Positions 14,201 through 29,200 of a DNA stretch of 64,000 bases are shown here, piece after piece. Numbering within the stretch: position 1 is the first letter of the stretch; each line of letters starts with the position of its first letter. The stretch lies in contig CM023539.1 of assembly GCA_013350335.1 (NCBI GenBank), forward strand, positions 41,340,631 to 41,404,630, read 5' to 3'. The position numbers and the translations under genes are program-made. Origin of the DNA: Chimonanthus salicifolius. Lineage: Eukaryota > Streptophyta > Magnoliopsida > Laurales > Calycanthaceae. The notes beneath the pieces were generated by a model. It was not told the origin of the DNA. It was given only the letters and a program-made list of their open reading frames with translations, and searched no databases.

Positions 14201-17200
14201 TCCTCCTTAGGATTTGAACGTCAAACCCTACAATCTACAGTCGCTTTTGGCTCTACGTCTCACCTGTATGGCCCGATTTTGAGTTTGAATGCTTTTGGAA
14301 CCCCCTTAGCCCTGTTTTGGTTTCATTACCAAAGGTGGACCAAAAGCCAACTTCTGCAGCCATTCCAGTTACTGTTCTCTTTCCCAGAAAGGACACTTCA
14401 ATAGGTCCTCTGACAACTTTGCTTCAATCTGCTTGTCCAGAGCTCCAATCGTGACGAACCTTTGCCGCTGACTTCGCCCCTACCTGTACTGTCTTTGCCT
14501 AAGGTTTCCTTAGGGTTTTTGTTAGAGGTGGGGTCCCTTTTGCTTGCTTTCATTTTCGTCCCTAGCAGGCGACACCTCAATTTTCTGGAAGTTTGGCTTT
14601 GATCGGCTACACCAGCTCTCGGATCTAGTTGCAACTTCATACGTGTGATCGCCCCTAGCCCACCTCCCTCTCCATCTAGGTTGACCACTTTGATGGTTTT
14701 CCCCTACGGCTGCAGAGACGTCAGGAACAATGTTTTCAGGCCTTATTCCTTAAGACCTACAACAAGGGCTTGTTGTTTCCCTTGGTATCTGCACTACCAG
14801 AGTCGCCTAGGCCATAGTTTCTGTCCCATTGGTTGCTTCTTCTTCCCGTGATTTGTGGGGCCCAGATTACCCTCAATCAGACATAGATACTGTAGCATAA
14901 TGTTTCCCTGCCATTGGTATCTCGGTTTTTGGTGATTTTGGGTTGATCTGTTTTAACCCTGTATTGTTGGGGGATTCTTTTGCACTCTCGCCGTGATCAC
15001 TTTTAATGACATTCACTAGCTCTCTTTCTCTCGGAGATGATGTTATTCAAGTATCTCGGCATGAATTTGATTCCTTACAGCAAGAGGAGATGCAACTTAA
15101 GAGCCTTCAATCCTCTGGTTATACCCAAACTTCTATTGCTGAATCAAGTGCTATCTCATCTGCTTGTCAGCCCCCTCATTTGGTAGTTCCTGGATTATTG
15201 ATTATGGGACTACCGATCACATGTCAGGTATGTCTCATCTTTTTTCTTCTCTTAATTCGCTTTCTCTTGGATATGTTGAACTTGCTGATGGGACCTTGGC
15301 TCCATCAATGGTAAATGGACTATTCGTCTATCTTCTACTCTTGATGTATCTTCTGTTCTTCATATTCTCCGCTTGTCTAATCATCTTTTATCTGTTAGTT
15401 CTCTTACTAAGGCCTTAAATTGTTCTGTGACCTTTTTTCCTTCTCACTTTGTTTTTTCAGGATTTGGTCACCAAAAGGACGATTGGGGGTGGTCAGTGAA
15501 GAAAAGGGCCTGTACTTCTTTGATCCACAAATTGGCTCAGAACATGTTGCTTGTTCCACTAGTCATCATGATACTTGGCTTTGGCATTGTCTACTTGGTT
15601 ATCCGTCCAATACAGTGTTAAAGCATTTGCAACCTCCTTTGAATACTGATAGTTTTTTTTTTTGGTGAAAGTTACCAGTATGGGAATCAGACTCGACCCA
15701 CCTTTTCTTGGTCTTCTAATCACTCCTCTTTCACTTTTGTCTCCTTAATACATTTTGATGTTTGGATGTCACCTGGTATTTCGTCAACGGGCTTTCGCTA
15801 TTTTGTTACGTTCATAGATGATTACTCTTGAATGACTTGGGTTTATTTGATGAAACACAAATTTGAGGTCTTTTATCACTTTTGTGTTTTTTATAAATGG
15901 GTTACTACTCAATTTGATTGTCACTCTAAAATCTTGCGAATTAATAATGGGGTAGAATATGTATTGCTCATTTTTACATTATCTTTAGGAACATGGGATT
16001 AAATCTCAGACTTTGTGCCCCCATACACCTCAACAAAGCGTAGTTTTTGAAAGGAAGAGCTGTCATCTGCTTGCGGTAGCTCGGTCTTTGTTATTTGGTA
16101 TGAATATCCCTAAGTCATATTGGTCTGATTCTATCAACCGCATGCCTACAAGAGTATTAAATAACAAAGCATCTAATGATATTCTTTCTACCTATTGGTC
16201 TGTTTCTATCCTTCTATTGCGTGTTTTTAGATGTACCTGTTTTGTTCATGATTTTTCTACTGACAAAGACGCAAAAAAATCTCTGAAATGTGTTTTCTTG
16301 GGCTACTCTTCCACTCAAAAGGGCTATAACTGTTTCAAACCGACATCTAGTAAAAGATTTGTTCCTATGGATGTTATTTTTTTTTGAAAATACTCGATAT
16401 TCTCTACCATTCAGTCATAGCTATTCTTCTCCTTCTCCTTCTGTTCTTCCTATTCTTACAGATATAATTGACACTTATATTGATGCTTCTACCCCTAAGC
16501 CTCTCCTTGTTTATCATTGGAAGAAAGATAGGTCTCATGGTTCACCTACTACTACCCAATCATCCTTGGATTGTCCAAATCCATCACTTGAGGATTCTGA
16601 TCTTCCCACCACTATGAGAAAAGGTAAACGTGCATGTATTGAACATCCATTAAATCATTTTGTATCCTATTATGCTGTTTCTCTGTCATATCGCAACGTC
16701 CTCTCCAGAATAGATACCCTTTCCATTCCTCAAAAGATTGATTGTGTTTTTCGAGATTCTTCCTGGAAGGCTGCTACAGTAGAAGAGTTGGTTGTACTTG
16801 AAGAAAATCAGACTTAGGAGGTGGTATCCCTGCCACAGGGGAAGACTCCAGTAGGGTGTAAGTGGGTCTTTGCTCTTAAACACAATTCTGATGGCTCAAT
16901 TGCTCGATATAAAGCTCGCCAAGTGGCTTAAGGCTTCACTCAAACTTATGGGATTGATTATGAAGATTACTCTCTCCTATTTCAAAGATCATCACGGGTG
17001 ATTATCTCTATTGCTACTACACAACAATGGTCTCTTCATCAGTTAGACGTCAAGAATGCATTTCTTCATGGTGACCTGAAAGAAGAAATTTACATGCTAC
17101 CACCTCTAGGCTTTATTAGATAGGGGGAGCAAGGGAAGGTATGCCGAGTTAAGAAAGCTATATATGGCCTGAAGCAATCTCCACGAGCTTGGTTTGATAA

Positions 17201-20200
17201 TTCAACAATGCTTTATTGAAGTACGATTTTTTCTCGGTGTCAAGCAGATCACTCGGTCTTTGTCTATCGTGCTCACTCTGTTATGATGATCTTTGTGGTT
17301 TATGTTGATGTCATTGTTCTCACTAGTAATGATGGTACAATTATTACTATATTCAAGGCTTATTTACAGCGCACCTTTGACATTAAAGATCTGGCCCCCC
17401 GTTCGTTATTTTCTAGGTATTGACGTTACTCGTTCCTCTAAAGGTCTTTATCTCTTTCAAAGAAAACATTCTCTAGATCTTTTACATGATGTTGGTTATT
17501 CTGGGTGCAAGCCTGCTGATACTCCTTTGGATGTCAACACCAAGTTATGTTGGGAAGCTTATTTATCTCATTATCACTTGGCCAGATTTATCCTACGTTG
17601 TGGGTGTCGTTGGTACAATTTATGAATGCCCCACGTGATGCTCATCTTCATGCTATCTTTCGAATCCTTCGGTATCTTAAGGCTCATCCTGGACGAGGAT
17701 TATTCTATCCACGATAGTCTAACATGTCTGTTCGTGGCTATTCAGACGTTGATTGGGCTGGGTCTCCTTGATGACCGAAGCTCTACCTTAGGTTACCGTG
17801 TTTTCTTAGGATCTCATCTCGTCTCTTGGGAAGCAAGAAACAAAGTGTTGTTGCTAGATCGAGTGCAGAAGTAGAATATCGGGCCATGACCAACTTCTCT
17901 CCGAGTTGGATTTTACCCCTTCTGACCCATTAATAATGTTCTGTGACAATCAGGCTGCCATCAATATCGCATCAAGCCTTGTGTTTCTTGAAAGGACGAA
18001 GCATATTTAAGTTGACTTGTCATTTCCTATAGCATCACATTTTTGCAGGACGGATCTTCACTTCCTATCTGCAATCCAAGGATAAACTTCCCGATATGCT
18101 TACCAAGATTGTTTCTCGATCACAACTCGATCATAGTTTTAGGCAATCAGAGGTGTCTAAGCCAAAATCGAAAGGGGGCCTTGGAGTCACTTTGCTGCAA
18201 ATCAGGAACAAAGCTTTGTTATGCAAATGGATTGGTTGTTTTAACGATAGAGGGATGCCTTATGGGTTAGGGTATTGAGTGCCAAATATGGAATAGACAA
18301 TAGTAACGAGTGGAACCTTGGAGAGGAAGTGAAGAAAACTGGTTCAGTAACATTGAGAGCTTTGTGGAGGCTAAGTCAGGGTAGAACACTAGTGGGGAAT
18401 CTCTTCAAGGGTAAGCTTAGATTTCTAGTGGGTAAAGAAGATCGAATCTTCTTTTTAAACTGATTTGTGGTTGGGGGATAGACCGCTGCGAGAATGTTTC
18501 CTAAGGTTATTTAGAGCTATAAGGAACAAACAAACTTTGCAATGTTGAATTTAGGAGAGAATTGAGGTCCTTCGAGAGGGAAAGTCTGGATGTGCTACTA
18601 GGTCAGTTAGGTGAGTTTCCAATGACACTAGGGGAGGAAGACGAGTTGGTGTGGACATGCGACTCTTCGGGGGCTTATTTGATCAAAACTATAGTGGATT
18701 TAGCTACACATCTCAGTTGAATGGTTTGACGTTTCCCCCTTGTTTAGTTTGGAAAAATTAGGTGTCCCCAAGGGTTCAGACCTTTGTCTGGTGTGTGGTG
18801 CAGAGGAAAATTCTTACAAGAATGGACCTTAGGAGGAGAGTTTTGTTGAGACTTGATGAAGATCTTTGTTGTCCTCTTTGCGGGTTTTTGGAAGAAACCA
18901 TTGATCATCTTTTTGTTACTTGTCCTTTTGTTTGGCACTTATGAGGTAGTTTTTGTAGCTTAATGGGCGTTTCATGGGTCTGTGCTAGCACCTGGGCGGA
19001 TACGTTGCGTTCTTGGTTTTTCCCTTACCCCAACACCAAGTGGAGGATGGTTTGGTTCACAATTTCGTCTGTAATCTCATGGACTATTTGTGAAGAAAGA
19101 AACTCAAGAATTTCCGAAGGGAAGTCCACTAAGATTTGTGCTATTCCAAAAAGCCAAATAGAGACTTTGTGCTTGGCACCTTCCCAACAAGTAGTTCCAA
19201 GGATTTCAAGGCCTATTGACCTCTTTTCTTCGTGGGTGGGTTGTATGAGTGGAAGATCTAGGAAACCCAAAGTTTTGGTAGATTGTTCACCTCCTCAACA
19301 AAGGGTCATGAAATTCAATGTCAATGGGCTTCTAAGGGAAAACTGGGGCCGGATGGTATAGGTGGCGTACTTCAAGATCACAACGGCCAGACTCTGTGGT
19401 ATTCACAAAATCAGTAGGGACTAGGGACTCTAATGAAGCCAATTTTTTAGCATTAGGAGAGCTTTTACCATTTGGGTAGGTCTAGGAGGTAGAATATTAG
19501 TCATTAAGGGAGATCAGGCAAATGCCATAAAATGGGCGAAAGGTTTGAAGCGACCCCGCTGGAGACTGATTACCACGGTTAGGGAGATCAGGGCATTTGT
19601 CAGGTGATTTGAGGTCTCCTTTGTTCATATTAGTCATTTAACAAATGGGGTAGCAGATTTTTTCGCCAAGAACGGTGTAGAGGGACCCATTTTCGGCTTC
19701 TTCCACATTTAAAGATGGGGGATCATTGAATTGCACAGGATGTTGTTCACATGGAGCTTTTGTTGACTTTGATCTCTAGTTTTTTGCTTATGTTCCTTTA
19801 TTGTTCTGCTAGGATCTATACCATTTGGACCCTTTTTCTTTCTTGTACTGAATGCTTTTCGTTAATAATAGTTTCTCTTTGTTACCGCTGAAGAAAAGAA
19901 AAAAAAAAACAAGTTATCAATCTATATTTCTTGCGTTTTAGTAACTTGATAAGAAACTGAAAGTGGACTACAAAAGACTTTTTTGCTGTCTGTAGCCTTG
20001 AACATTCTTGAAGTTTGAATGTCCTTTGTCGAGGAAATAAAACTTGCATAATTCTTGATGAAGTAATTTTGTTCATCGAGTGCTTCTACCTGATGATATG
20101 ACATAGTAGGAAAACCTTCAATTTTTTTAATGGTAACGGTAATAATATTAATAAGAGTATACCTTTCAAAAAAAATATTAATAAGAGTACCAAAGGTGCA

Positions 20201-23200
20201 AAGAAAACTGTACAAGGCAAAGATAGGAAAAAAAAGACACCCCTCAACCCCTTACACCCATAAGATCATGCACCCAAGAAATAAAAGAAAAACTAGACTA
20301 AAGGAGCCCAATACTCTCTTTTCAGGCCTTCAAAATGTCCCTCATGGGAACATGGTGGAAGTCCGCGATAGAAGTCGCTCGTGCTGCACATTTTGGCCAA
20401 AATCTGGTTGGAAACACATTGCTGGCTTTCTACTCTATTTCTGAATACCTTGTTATTGTGCTCCCACCAAATGCTCCGTAAGGTGGCAAAAAGAGCAAGG
20501 CACTACATCACCGAGCATTTAGTGGAGACATTAGATAGCTTCCAAGCAAAAGAAAGTTGGGTTACTGAAGAGGGCATAGACCACATGAAACAAAAGAATC
20601 CAGGACAACACTCCAAACAGTTATCGAGAAGGAGCAACGAATCAGAAGATGATTCACATCTTCAGAAGCCTAGAGACAAAAGGGCAAGCACTTACCAAGA
20701 TTCTTCCCCTCTGACGCAAATTTTTTAAAGTAAGAATCCTCTCCAAACTAGCGGTCCAAAGGAAACTGATGGCATGAGATGGGGCCTTAGAAGACTAGAT
20801 GGTGGGATTTGTGACACCCAGGCCCAGGCGTTGCTAGAGAGAGGGAGAGAAAGCTGTTTCGGCATGTGGGTGTGGGAAAAAGTCCCACCTCGCCTAGGAG
20901 CTGAAAGTCTTGGGGGGAATATAAGAGAGAGCACCCTCCACCTAAGCACAATGCGTCCCAGGGTGGGGGAACAAAGCCTTAAGGGTTGTCGGGTCAGCGA
21001 GTGAGGCTGGACCTGAGAGCCTCAAGAGAACAATATTGCTGCTATGTACTTTGATACCAGAACAACTCGTTTGGGGCCTGAGAGTGAGCTTGGGCCCAAT
21101 GCCAAGCCGTGCGAGTCTTTTTAGGCTCAAAGTGGACAATATTGTGCTTGGTCGGGACGGGTCGTTACAAATGATATCATAAACAGGTTCAACTCTTGGC
21201 TGTGGGTGTGGACAAAGCCGGGGACGACTCTGGTTCTAAGGCGGTGGATTGTGATACCCCTGTGTCGTGGACGTTGGTGGGAGAAAAAATAGTCAGGTTG
21301 GGTGTTACTTGTCTCACATCGCCTATGAGGGAGAGTTGGCTGTGGTATATTTGAGGATGCCTCCCTCCTTCTAGCACAAGGCCTCTTAGGCATGTGTTGC
21401 TTGGTCAAAGCCCGAGGGCCATGTGCTATCAACAAAACCCTGAGGATTGTCGGGTCTATGTGGACGGGTGTCAGAGTGTTGGCAGCCTTTTAGACGTTTG
21501 AGGGTCCAAAGAGGACAATATTGTTGTTGATACTTGGACAAGGCCTTTTAGGAGCAAACCTTAGGTTGGCTGGCCAAAGCCGTGCTGGGCTCGTGTGGGC
21601 CCAAAGCAGACAATATTGTGCTGGTGGGACGGGGCGTTACATGATCACAATCGGTGTAGAGTCACAATGGTTGTTCCACTCGTAGAAAAACTTAATCGAG
21701 AATTCACTAGTAGAATTAGGCCTCGAAACCAAGCAATCATTCTCTGATACTCGAATCTGAACTGATTTGAGAAGAAGCATAAGGTGTGAGAAATTATCCG
21801 CTTCAGCGTTAGAGAGGTTTTGTGGAACCGAAGATCCCACACATTCTGTTCACCAACCAAAGAGTAGCAACCAGAAACAAAACCATTGGGAGATGTGGAC
21901 AAACGGAAGAGGGAGGGAGATCGGGTAGCTAGTGAGGTGGTGTCATTCCATGGATCTGTCCAAATCTTTAATGTTCTCGCTATCAAAATGGTCAAGCAGC
22001 CAGATTTGATATGGAATGCTGTAATTCTCCTGCTTGGTTCCATCTTTTGGTGCTTGCGATCAAGATTATGCGATATTTGTCAAGGCGATAGGTTTTTTAC
22101 CACCTTGTATATCATTTTTGTTTATAACAAAGTATAATTCGTTCAATCTTCTAAAGAGAGTCATTAAAATATACATTTTTTTGGTCTAAACGATTACATT
22201 CTAATTTGTTAATTCTAACAATAATTAGCATAACATCAGAATTTCTTCGTACTTGGGTATCTTTTTATGTGGTTTTTACTTGTTATTCGCCACGTCATAT
22301 TGGAATTACAGTTAGCTTATAGGGCTTTGGAGTTATTAAGACTAGAGGTGTTAGGGTAGGGAAGGTCGATAGATATGGATTCAGTGTCTTCAGAAGAGTT
22401 CTGAGACCCAAACATAAGTAAAGCTTGTTGGGGTGGTTGAGTTATATTGACATTTGTGGAGAAGAGGACTTTGGATATGGATAGGATAAATGTCATGGGA
22501 GTCAATGTCAAATCTTGCCTTTGTGAGGCCTCCATGGCGAGAATATCAAAGCCACCATCAGTTCTGGCTTGGAAAGGGGAGGTGCACCCTAGGGTTCAAG
22601 CATTTTGTTGGTTGCTATCAAGCTTAAGATCCTAATCAGATGCAATATGAAAATAGGAAAATATTCTAGAAGAACCAGAGGAGTCTTGTATATTACGTGG
22701 TGAGACAAAGGAATGGGTTGATAACCTTTTTTTTTTTTTTTGTGGGTGCCCTTTTGTGAAAGGAATATGGTCACACTTCCTAATGTTGATAGGGCACAAT
22801 TAGGTTTTTCATTCTTCCATTAGGGTGTAGTTATGTGGTGTGAAGGGGGCCTTTTAGGAAGAAAGTAAAGGTAGCTTAGGAGACTGTCTCATGGTTCATT
22901 TGGAAAGAAAGGAATTTGATGGTCTTTGAGGGTATAAAAGATCATGGTTCATTTGGAAAGAAATGATTTGTCGTTGTGACACTATTTAGATGGTTGTTCT
23001 TGTGTAAAGAATTTGAGGGATTTCCCCCCTTAATGATTTTGTTGGATCTTGGGGGGATTGCCTTGAGATTAGAAAAGATCATTTAATGTTGCAATGCTCT
23101 ACAACAAGGATATGAAAAAGGATATTTCAAATTCAATGTGGATGGGGTAGCTACGGTCAAGTCAAATCCAATAGATGTGGCTGGGGTTTTACATGATGGT

Positions 23201-26200
23201 GGGGGAGAGGTGAGTATGTTCTTTACATATCTCTAGGGCATTTGAGGTTCTAATGAAGTAGAATTTGTGGGTATTAGAAGATCTTTGGAATTTTGGAAGA
23301 TGAATGGTGTTGGAAAGTTGATTATTGAGGGGTATTCAACCAATGCAATTGTTTGGGCAAAGGGCAAGAAGAAGCCACACTGGAGTTTAACCTCCATCCT
23401 GAGGGATATTAGATAGGTGTATTTGTGGGATAGAGGTGGAATTCTTGCATGTGAAACATATGGAAAATGAGGTGGTTTTTTTTCTTGGAAACATTAACGA
23501 CTTAATTCCATTAAAACGAGAATATAGTATAATAGAAGGATCCCGGTATAGGAGAAATATACTCAGAGGCAAGAAGAAGGAAAAGAAGCAATACAAACAA
23601 GAAAAAACAAAACATAAAAAAAGAAAAAAATACATCAAAGAATCCACCCAATACAAAATCCAGAAGGACACCCCTACTCCCCTAACTCCCAAGACTGGTG
23701 AGATGAAATAATTCCAATGCTGGTATTTGTAAATGCACATCAGCTTTTGCCAAGAAGTTTGCTACACTGTTTGGTGATCGAGGTGTATGAGTGAAAGTTA
23801 TACCCAGCCTGCACAACCTCCAAATGTCTCTAGCAATACAAACCAACCTCCACGGGGGAAACTTCCTATTACTAGTCCAGGAGATGGCATTAGTTTAGTC
23901 ACTTTCGATAATGAGGTTACCACTTCTACACCTAGACAGAACCTGAAGTGCTTTCCTAATTGCTCTCAGTTCAGCCTCGTTTGATTTCATTGATCCTACC
24001 GATTCGAAAAAAGCCGCTAATATTCTACCCTTATCATCATGTAACACACCACCTATTCCAGTCGGCCTGAGTTTTCCCTAGCTGCCCCATCAACATTGAA
24101 CTTACAAGATCCTAGGGAGGCGCTACCCACTTGGCTGAGTGCTTCTAACTCTTATCTACTCCTTTCATACACCATTCCCAAGACAAATAGAAATCCTCCG
24201 GTGCTAGACGCCTAAACTCCTTACACACAGTCAACCAACCAACCACCTGCCATTTTGCCCTCTCAAACACATCTCTAGGAGCCCCTCTTCTTTCCTAAAA
24301 ATCCTCCCATTACGCTCTTTCCAAATTGCCCACGAGACTGCGAACGAAACTATTTTTCAGGCCACTCTATGTCTACCTCTAAAGGGACCCCCCATCCAAG
24401 CCACTAATAAGTCCTCCGCTCCACTACCCATTGAAATTCCGTTACTAGAAGTATGCAAACCTAGAGAGAGGAGAGGGGGGAATAGGTCTGATCCGATTTT
24501 ATTTCCCTTTTTTATAATTTAACAATTTAACAATATGTGCAGCGGAATAAATTTGTGTGCAAGTGATGAACAAATGAATCAAACCATTAAAGCAAACTAT
24601 ACATGCGCAACAATACATAGTGGTTCGGTTCACCTGAACCTACATCCACTGTTGGACTCACCCTCTCTAGGGCTATCCCAAATCCACTATGTATGGGAGT
24701 CACACCCAAACATTACAACCTAGTTTTGAAAGGTTCGACTGCCCTGGTCTAATCCTTGACACCTATTTTTTAAGGTGGTTCAATCACATTGATCTAATCC
24801 ACCGTACAATGATAAACAAAGAACACTTGCCTTGGGCCTTAACAATTCTTCATAATGTGTGTTCTTCTTGTAGATGTCTCTGTGCCTTCTTCCTTTAGAT
24901 CAAGTCCATCTTTTGATGAGTATTGGCACAACGGAATATGGACTCTAGGATAAGGGTTTTACTGTTTTTGGGTCCTAGAAGAATGTCCTCATCTTCACAA
25001 TTAAACAAGCATTGAATGCTTAAACTTTTCCTTTAAAGGATGATGAAGGTGAGGAGATTAGGGGAGAAAAAGTCTCTGGAGAATGCCTATATTTTTCCAA
25101 TTTATCAGCTGTGCCTTAAACCAAGGCTTAAACATGTATTTATAGAGTTTTTGCCCAACAGTTCAGTCTTGAGGCCTCTAGGATTTCTTCGAGGCCTCGA
25201 GCCTGTATATGGAAATACAACACACTTTAATTTCAAATTTCAAACTTTAATCTTACTGATATTTAGGCAGAGATCAGCTCACTCATCCGCCACATGTCCA
25301 TGATTGCCAATCAGATTATTCAATTAACTAATCATGTGATGGCAAAACGATTTCCACAATCTTTTTTAAATAAAGAGGAGCCTGTTGAAATTTTCCAGAT
25401 TTGTAAGATTGTCAATCACTTGAGTAAACTTATGAAATTTCCAGATTTGCATGTGATTGCAAATCACAGTGAGACTTTTATCCCTTATTAGATTGAGGAG
25501 CCTTCTCAATGTTTCCAATTACAACCATGATTGCCAATTAGGATGAAGGCATAAGATGTTTTGAAATCATGAGGAGCCTTTCCACCTTTTTCAGATTTTC
25601 CTTAACATATTTTGTAGGATAATTGGTTAAAGGACAGATGGCCCTGAGATCACACGCTGAAGTCCATCTGGCATAATTTTCACTCAGTTATGGACAATCT
25701 TTGAGGCCTCGACAAAATGCTTGAGGTCTCGAGGCTGAAACTAAACATTTTTCAGATTTTCAATTTATTAACCATTGATTTCTAGGATGTTTAGGCTTGA
25801 CCTAAGGTCCACTATAGTCCACTTAGCTGTGTGGGAATCACATGTTCGGTGTAGACTCTTCTATGCATAGTAGATCTTTTGACATCTTCACATTCTTCTT
25901 GGGTAAGGTCCAACACACACAGTCACGCTCGGTCACGGAATTGACAATACATAGACTCTGTCAAACCGAGACCCTGACACCCATAACCCACGAGCACCCA
26001 AACAACCTCAAAAACGACTACCACACAACCCACGTGAAACAACACTTGCTTAATAAGTGGTCCACTGTCTCCTCTTCGTCCTCACACAATGGACATACTG
26101 TCGGTGCCTCATCTGGAAGCACGCCTCTTCTCCTAAGATTGTGTCTCACAAGGATCCTCTTTTTCAAGGCCGTCCACATAGAGAATTGGATTCTATGGAG

Positions 26201-29200
26201 GATCTTGTTGTTCCAAGCCAAATTGCAAATAGGAGGTGAGTAAGAATTTGTTGCTGATCTCAGAATTGATTTTACCGAGAAAGACCCCGACGGCTCTATG
26301 GACCAGATCCACTTGTCCTCGTCCTCAATTTACAATCTAGTATCACTTAAGATTCCTATCAAGGCTTGGTGGATAGATTCTTCAAAGTCCCGCAAGATCC
26401 TTTTGAAAGAGATGGACCACTGTGGTGTATCGTTGACCTCTCTATAGTAATCACTGATCAAAGCTTCACAATTTTGGGCTACTCTAAAAAGTCTGGGAAA
26501 TACCTCCATTAGTGGCTTGTCCCCCACCCAAATATCTCTCAAGAACAACACCCTTTGACCATTGCCCACCAACATCCTAATCCCCCTTTGAAACGTTTCC
26601 CCAACCTTTCCTTTCCCGCTCCCAATCTTCATCAAGGCTGGTTGAGGACATATAACAATTGAGTGGCTGATTTTTTTGCTACAGATAGAGTTGAAAGATT
26701 CTTTTGTTGGATTTTTGTGATACTGTACATTTTTTTTTTTTTAATCTTTCATTGGTGTCATTCTTATATTGACCTTTTGTCTTCCTCTTTCTTTTTTGTG
26801 TATTTTTGTATCATTACACATTCTTTTTAATACAATATACTGGTAACATTTCAAAAATAAACTCTTGTTGGTTCTTGGAGATTTAAATTGGTTGACCATT
26901 CAGTGTACCAATTCTGTGGATTTTTTATGTATTTTGGCATGTGAAGGGATTTTCAAGAAAAGAATGACGGAAGTATGGTTGTGCCTTGACCACTTTTAAT
27001 TTCTATAGCCGTCGTGCATTCCATGCAACAACTTTCTGATCTATTCCTTTTTTTTAGCTTTCTCATATTTTCTCAGCTGATGAACTCAAGTTAGTATTTC
27101 ATTTGTGACTTTAACAGGTCTTTGTTGGTGCCCGACTTCATGTTACGGGAGGTGCTCTTAGGGGAGGGCGGGCAATTGAAGGTGAAGCTGTCGTGGCAGG
27201 TAAATAATGGCATTTGTTATGGTAAGCTGCTGGCATCTTATCACAGAATGTCAAATTCAATATTTTTAACATTTTTTCTTTTTTTCTATCTTCTTAGTAT
27301 TGGACACTGCTGCTGGGGTATGGTTAGATAGAAATGGGATTGTTACTTCCTCTCGCACAACTAGATCTCCACCTGAGTTTGATACTTTGTTGGAGCTTAT
27401 GCGTCGTGTTCGCCATGCATCTGCTTCTGTAGGAGTTCGAATATATATTTATGGTGGTCTCAAAGGAGGTAAAGAAATTGTAATCTCCAAATTGGAGATG
27501 TGTTATTTTTCTTTAGAAGCTCTCTGTTGCGTGGTGATGTAGGGTAGGATCAATTTTAACACCTATCTATGCCTCCAACATAAAAGAAAGTAGAAATCCA
27601 CAAATCAGGCTCAAGTTCGCTATGAAACTCAAGTGAACTCGAACTCGAAGACTTCTAGGGATCTATGAAGTTCCTTGGATCTTCTTCGACCCCAAATTGG
27701 CAATTGAAAATTCACCTTGGTTGTACGGACAAACAAAACCTCAATTGGATAAACCAACACTCCATTATCTCAATAGAAAAAGGAATAAGGTCAAACACCG
27801 AATGAAAAATCGTTACCATGTGAAATTCTTCCAAGAGGTGAAATTCAATTGAATCATGGAATTCAATTTCAATTATGCAATGTAGATGAAACCAATTGAA
27901 CACTTGAAGTTCAAGATGCAATCAAGAACATCTGCATAAATCAAAACAAAATTAAATTCAAAAGCATCAAAGGAGAGACCCGAAAGCACCAATGCTTCCA
28001 ATGATATTCAACTCCAAAAACTTGTGTTCTACATGGATGCCCAAGCCACTTATTTAGTGTGTCCTTTGGGTGCTAAAATTGAGGAATGATGAAAAAAATC
28101 ATCCCAACAATGGGAAGTTTGCTCACACCGAATCCAATTTGGGTTTCTTGCTAAAACACCTAAATCTTCTAAATAGAATCCTATCCTGTCATATGCAGCC
28201 ATGTGACTTTATTACATTATCGAATAAAATCCCAAAACTCTAAAATGACATCATAAACTAACTATAAACCTATCGTCGAATTTTGCATATATTGTTGCTT
28301 GATTTTGTGAACTCCAAATCTCTCCAATTTTGATCCACATGCCCAAGCTTGGGTTTGTTTCTAATTCCATGGTTTCCAATTTGATTCCAAGTGGTCCCAA
28401 GCAACTCCATACGCCCAAGTGTTTCCAAGTTTGCAAGATTCCTTCCTATGTGGCATCCAACATGACAATAATATGGCTGATGATGTGGAATTCTTAACTC
28501 CACCTTGTGTGCAGCAAATAGGCCTTCTAATGTGAACTTTAAAGGCCCAACTCATCACAAAACATGCTTTGACCCATAGCACACTCATATGGGCTCACAA
28601 TTGAATGAAAGTGGGTCCATTAGAAAGCTTGTGTGGTCCTCTTTTGCCTCCATCGATTCTCTCAAGTAATTGGAGTGCAAAGTTCTTCATTCTGATCTAA
28701 TTGGGCTCCATCTTCTTCATATGGATCTTCTAAGCTTTTGATGGTAGTGCCACCTAGGCTTTTAGCTTTTTTGGGCCTATTGTAAAATGAACAAATATTA
28801 TTACTAGATAGTGGTAACATTTTGATATAGATTCATTCTCGACATCTAGAATATTACACATTCCACTTCTGCTGTTTTTATCTGTTTTAGAATTCTCAAG
28901 TGAGTTGCACTACTTGGGCTACTATCTACTATTAACATTTTGAAAATATGTGACTCTACTTGGTAATTGTAAGTTGGAATTTAAAACATATTTGGATGCA
29001 GTGCTACTTGGTACCAGTATCTTTTCTATAATATCATACATTTCCTGTGAAATGAACAAATATTATTACTAGATAGTGGTAACATTTTGACATTGATTCA
29101 TTCTCGACATCTAGAATATTACACATTCCACTTCTGCTGTTTTTTTCTGTTTTAGAATTCTCAAGTGAGTTGCACTACTTGGGCTACTATCTACTATTAA

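Larger units (their letters stand above)
22330..26857 (+). mobile_element. Outer LINE of a nested stack (+ strand)
   Basis: The left part (22330-23475) has a zinc-finger linker ([14 protein letters not shown], about 22580) and an RNase H-like domain (FKFNVDG about 23128, then [15 protein letters not shown]) up to HVKHMENEV. The right part resumes at about 26665 with [12 protein letters not shown] and ends in an AT-rich tail near 26857. The two halves join in sense across a 3.2-kb insert, which shows one LINE was split by another. The left edge is approximate. Confidence 0.75.

Noticed and set aside
14003..14404. 133-codon + strand ORF
   Set aside because: Lies in the leader of the decayed copia element and is low-complexity; no gag motif.
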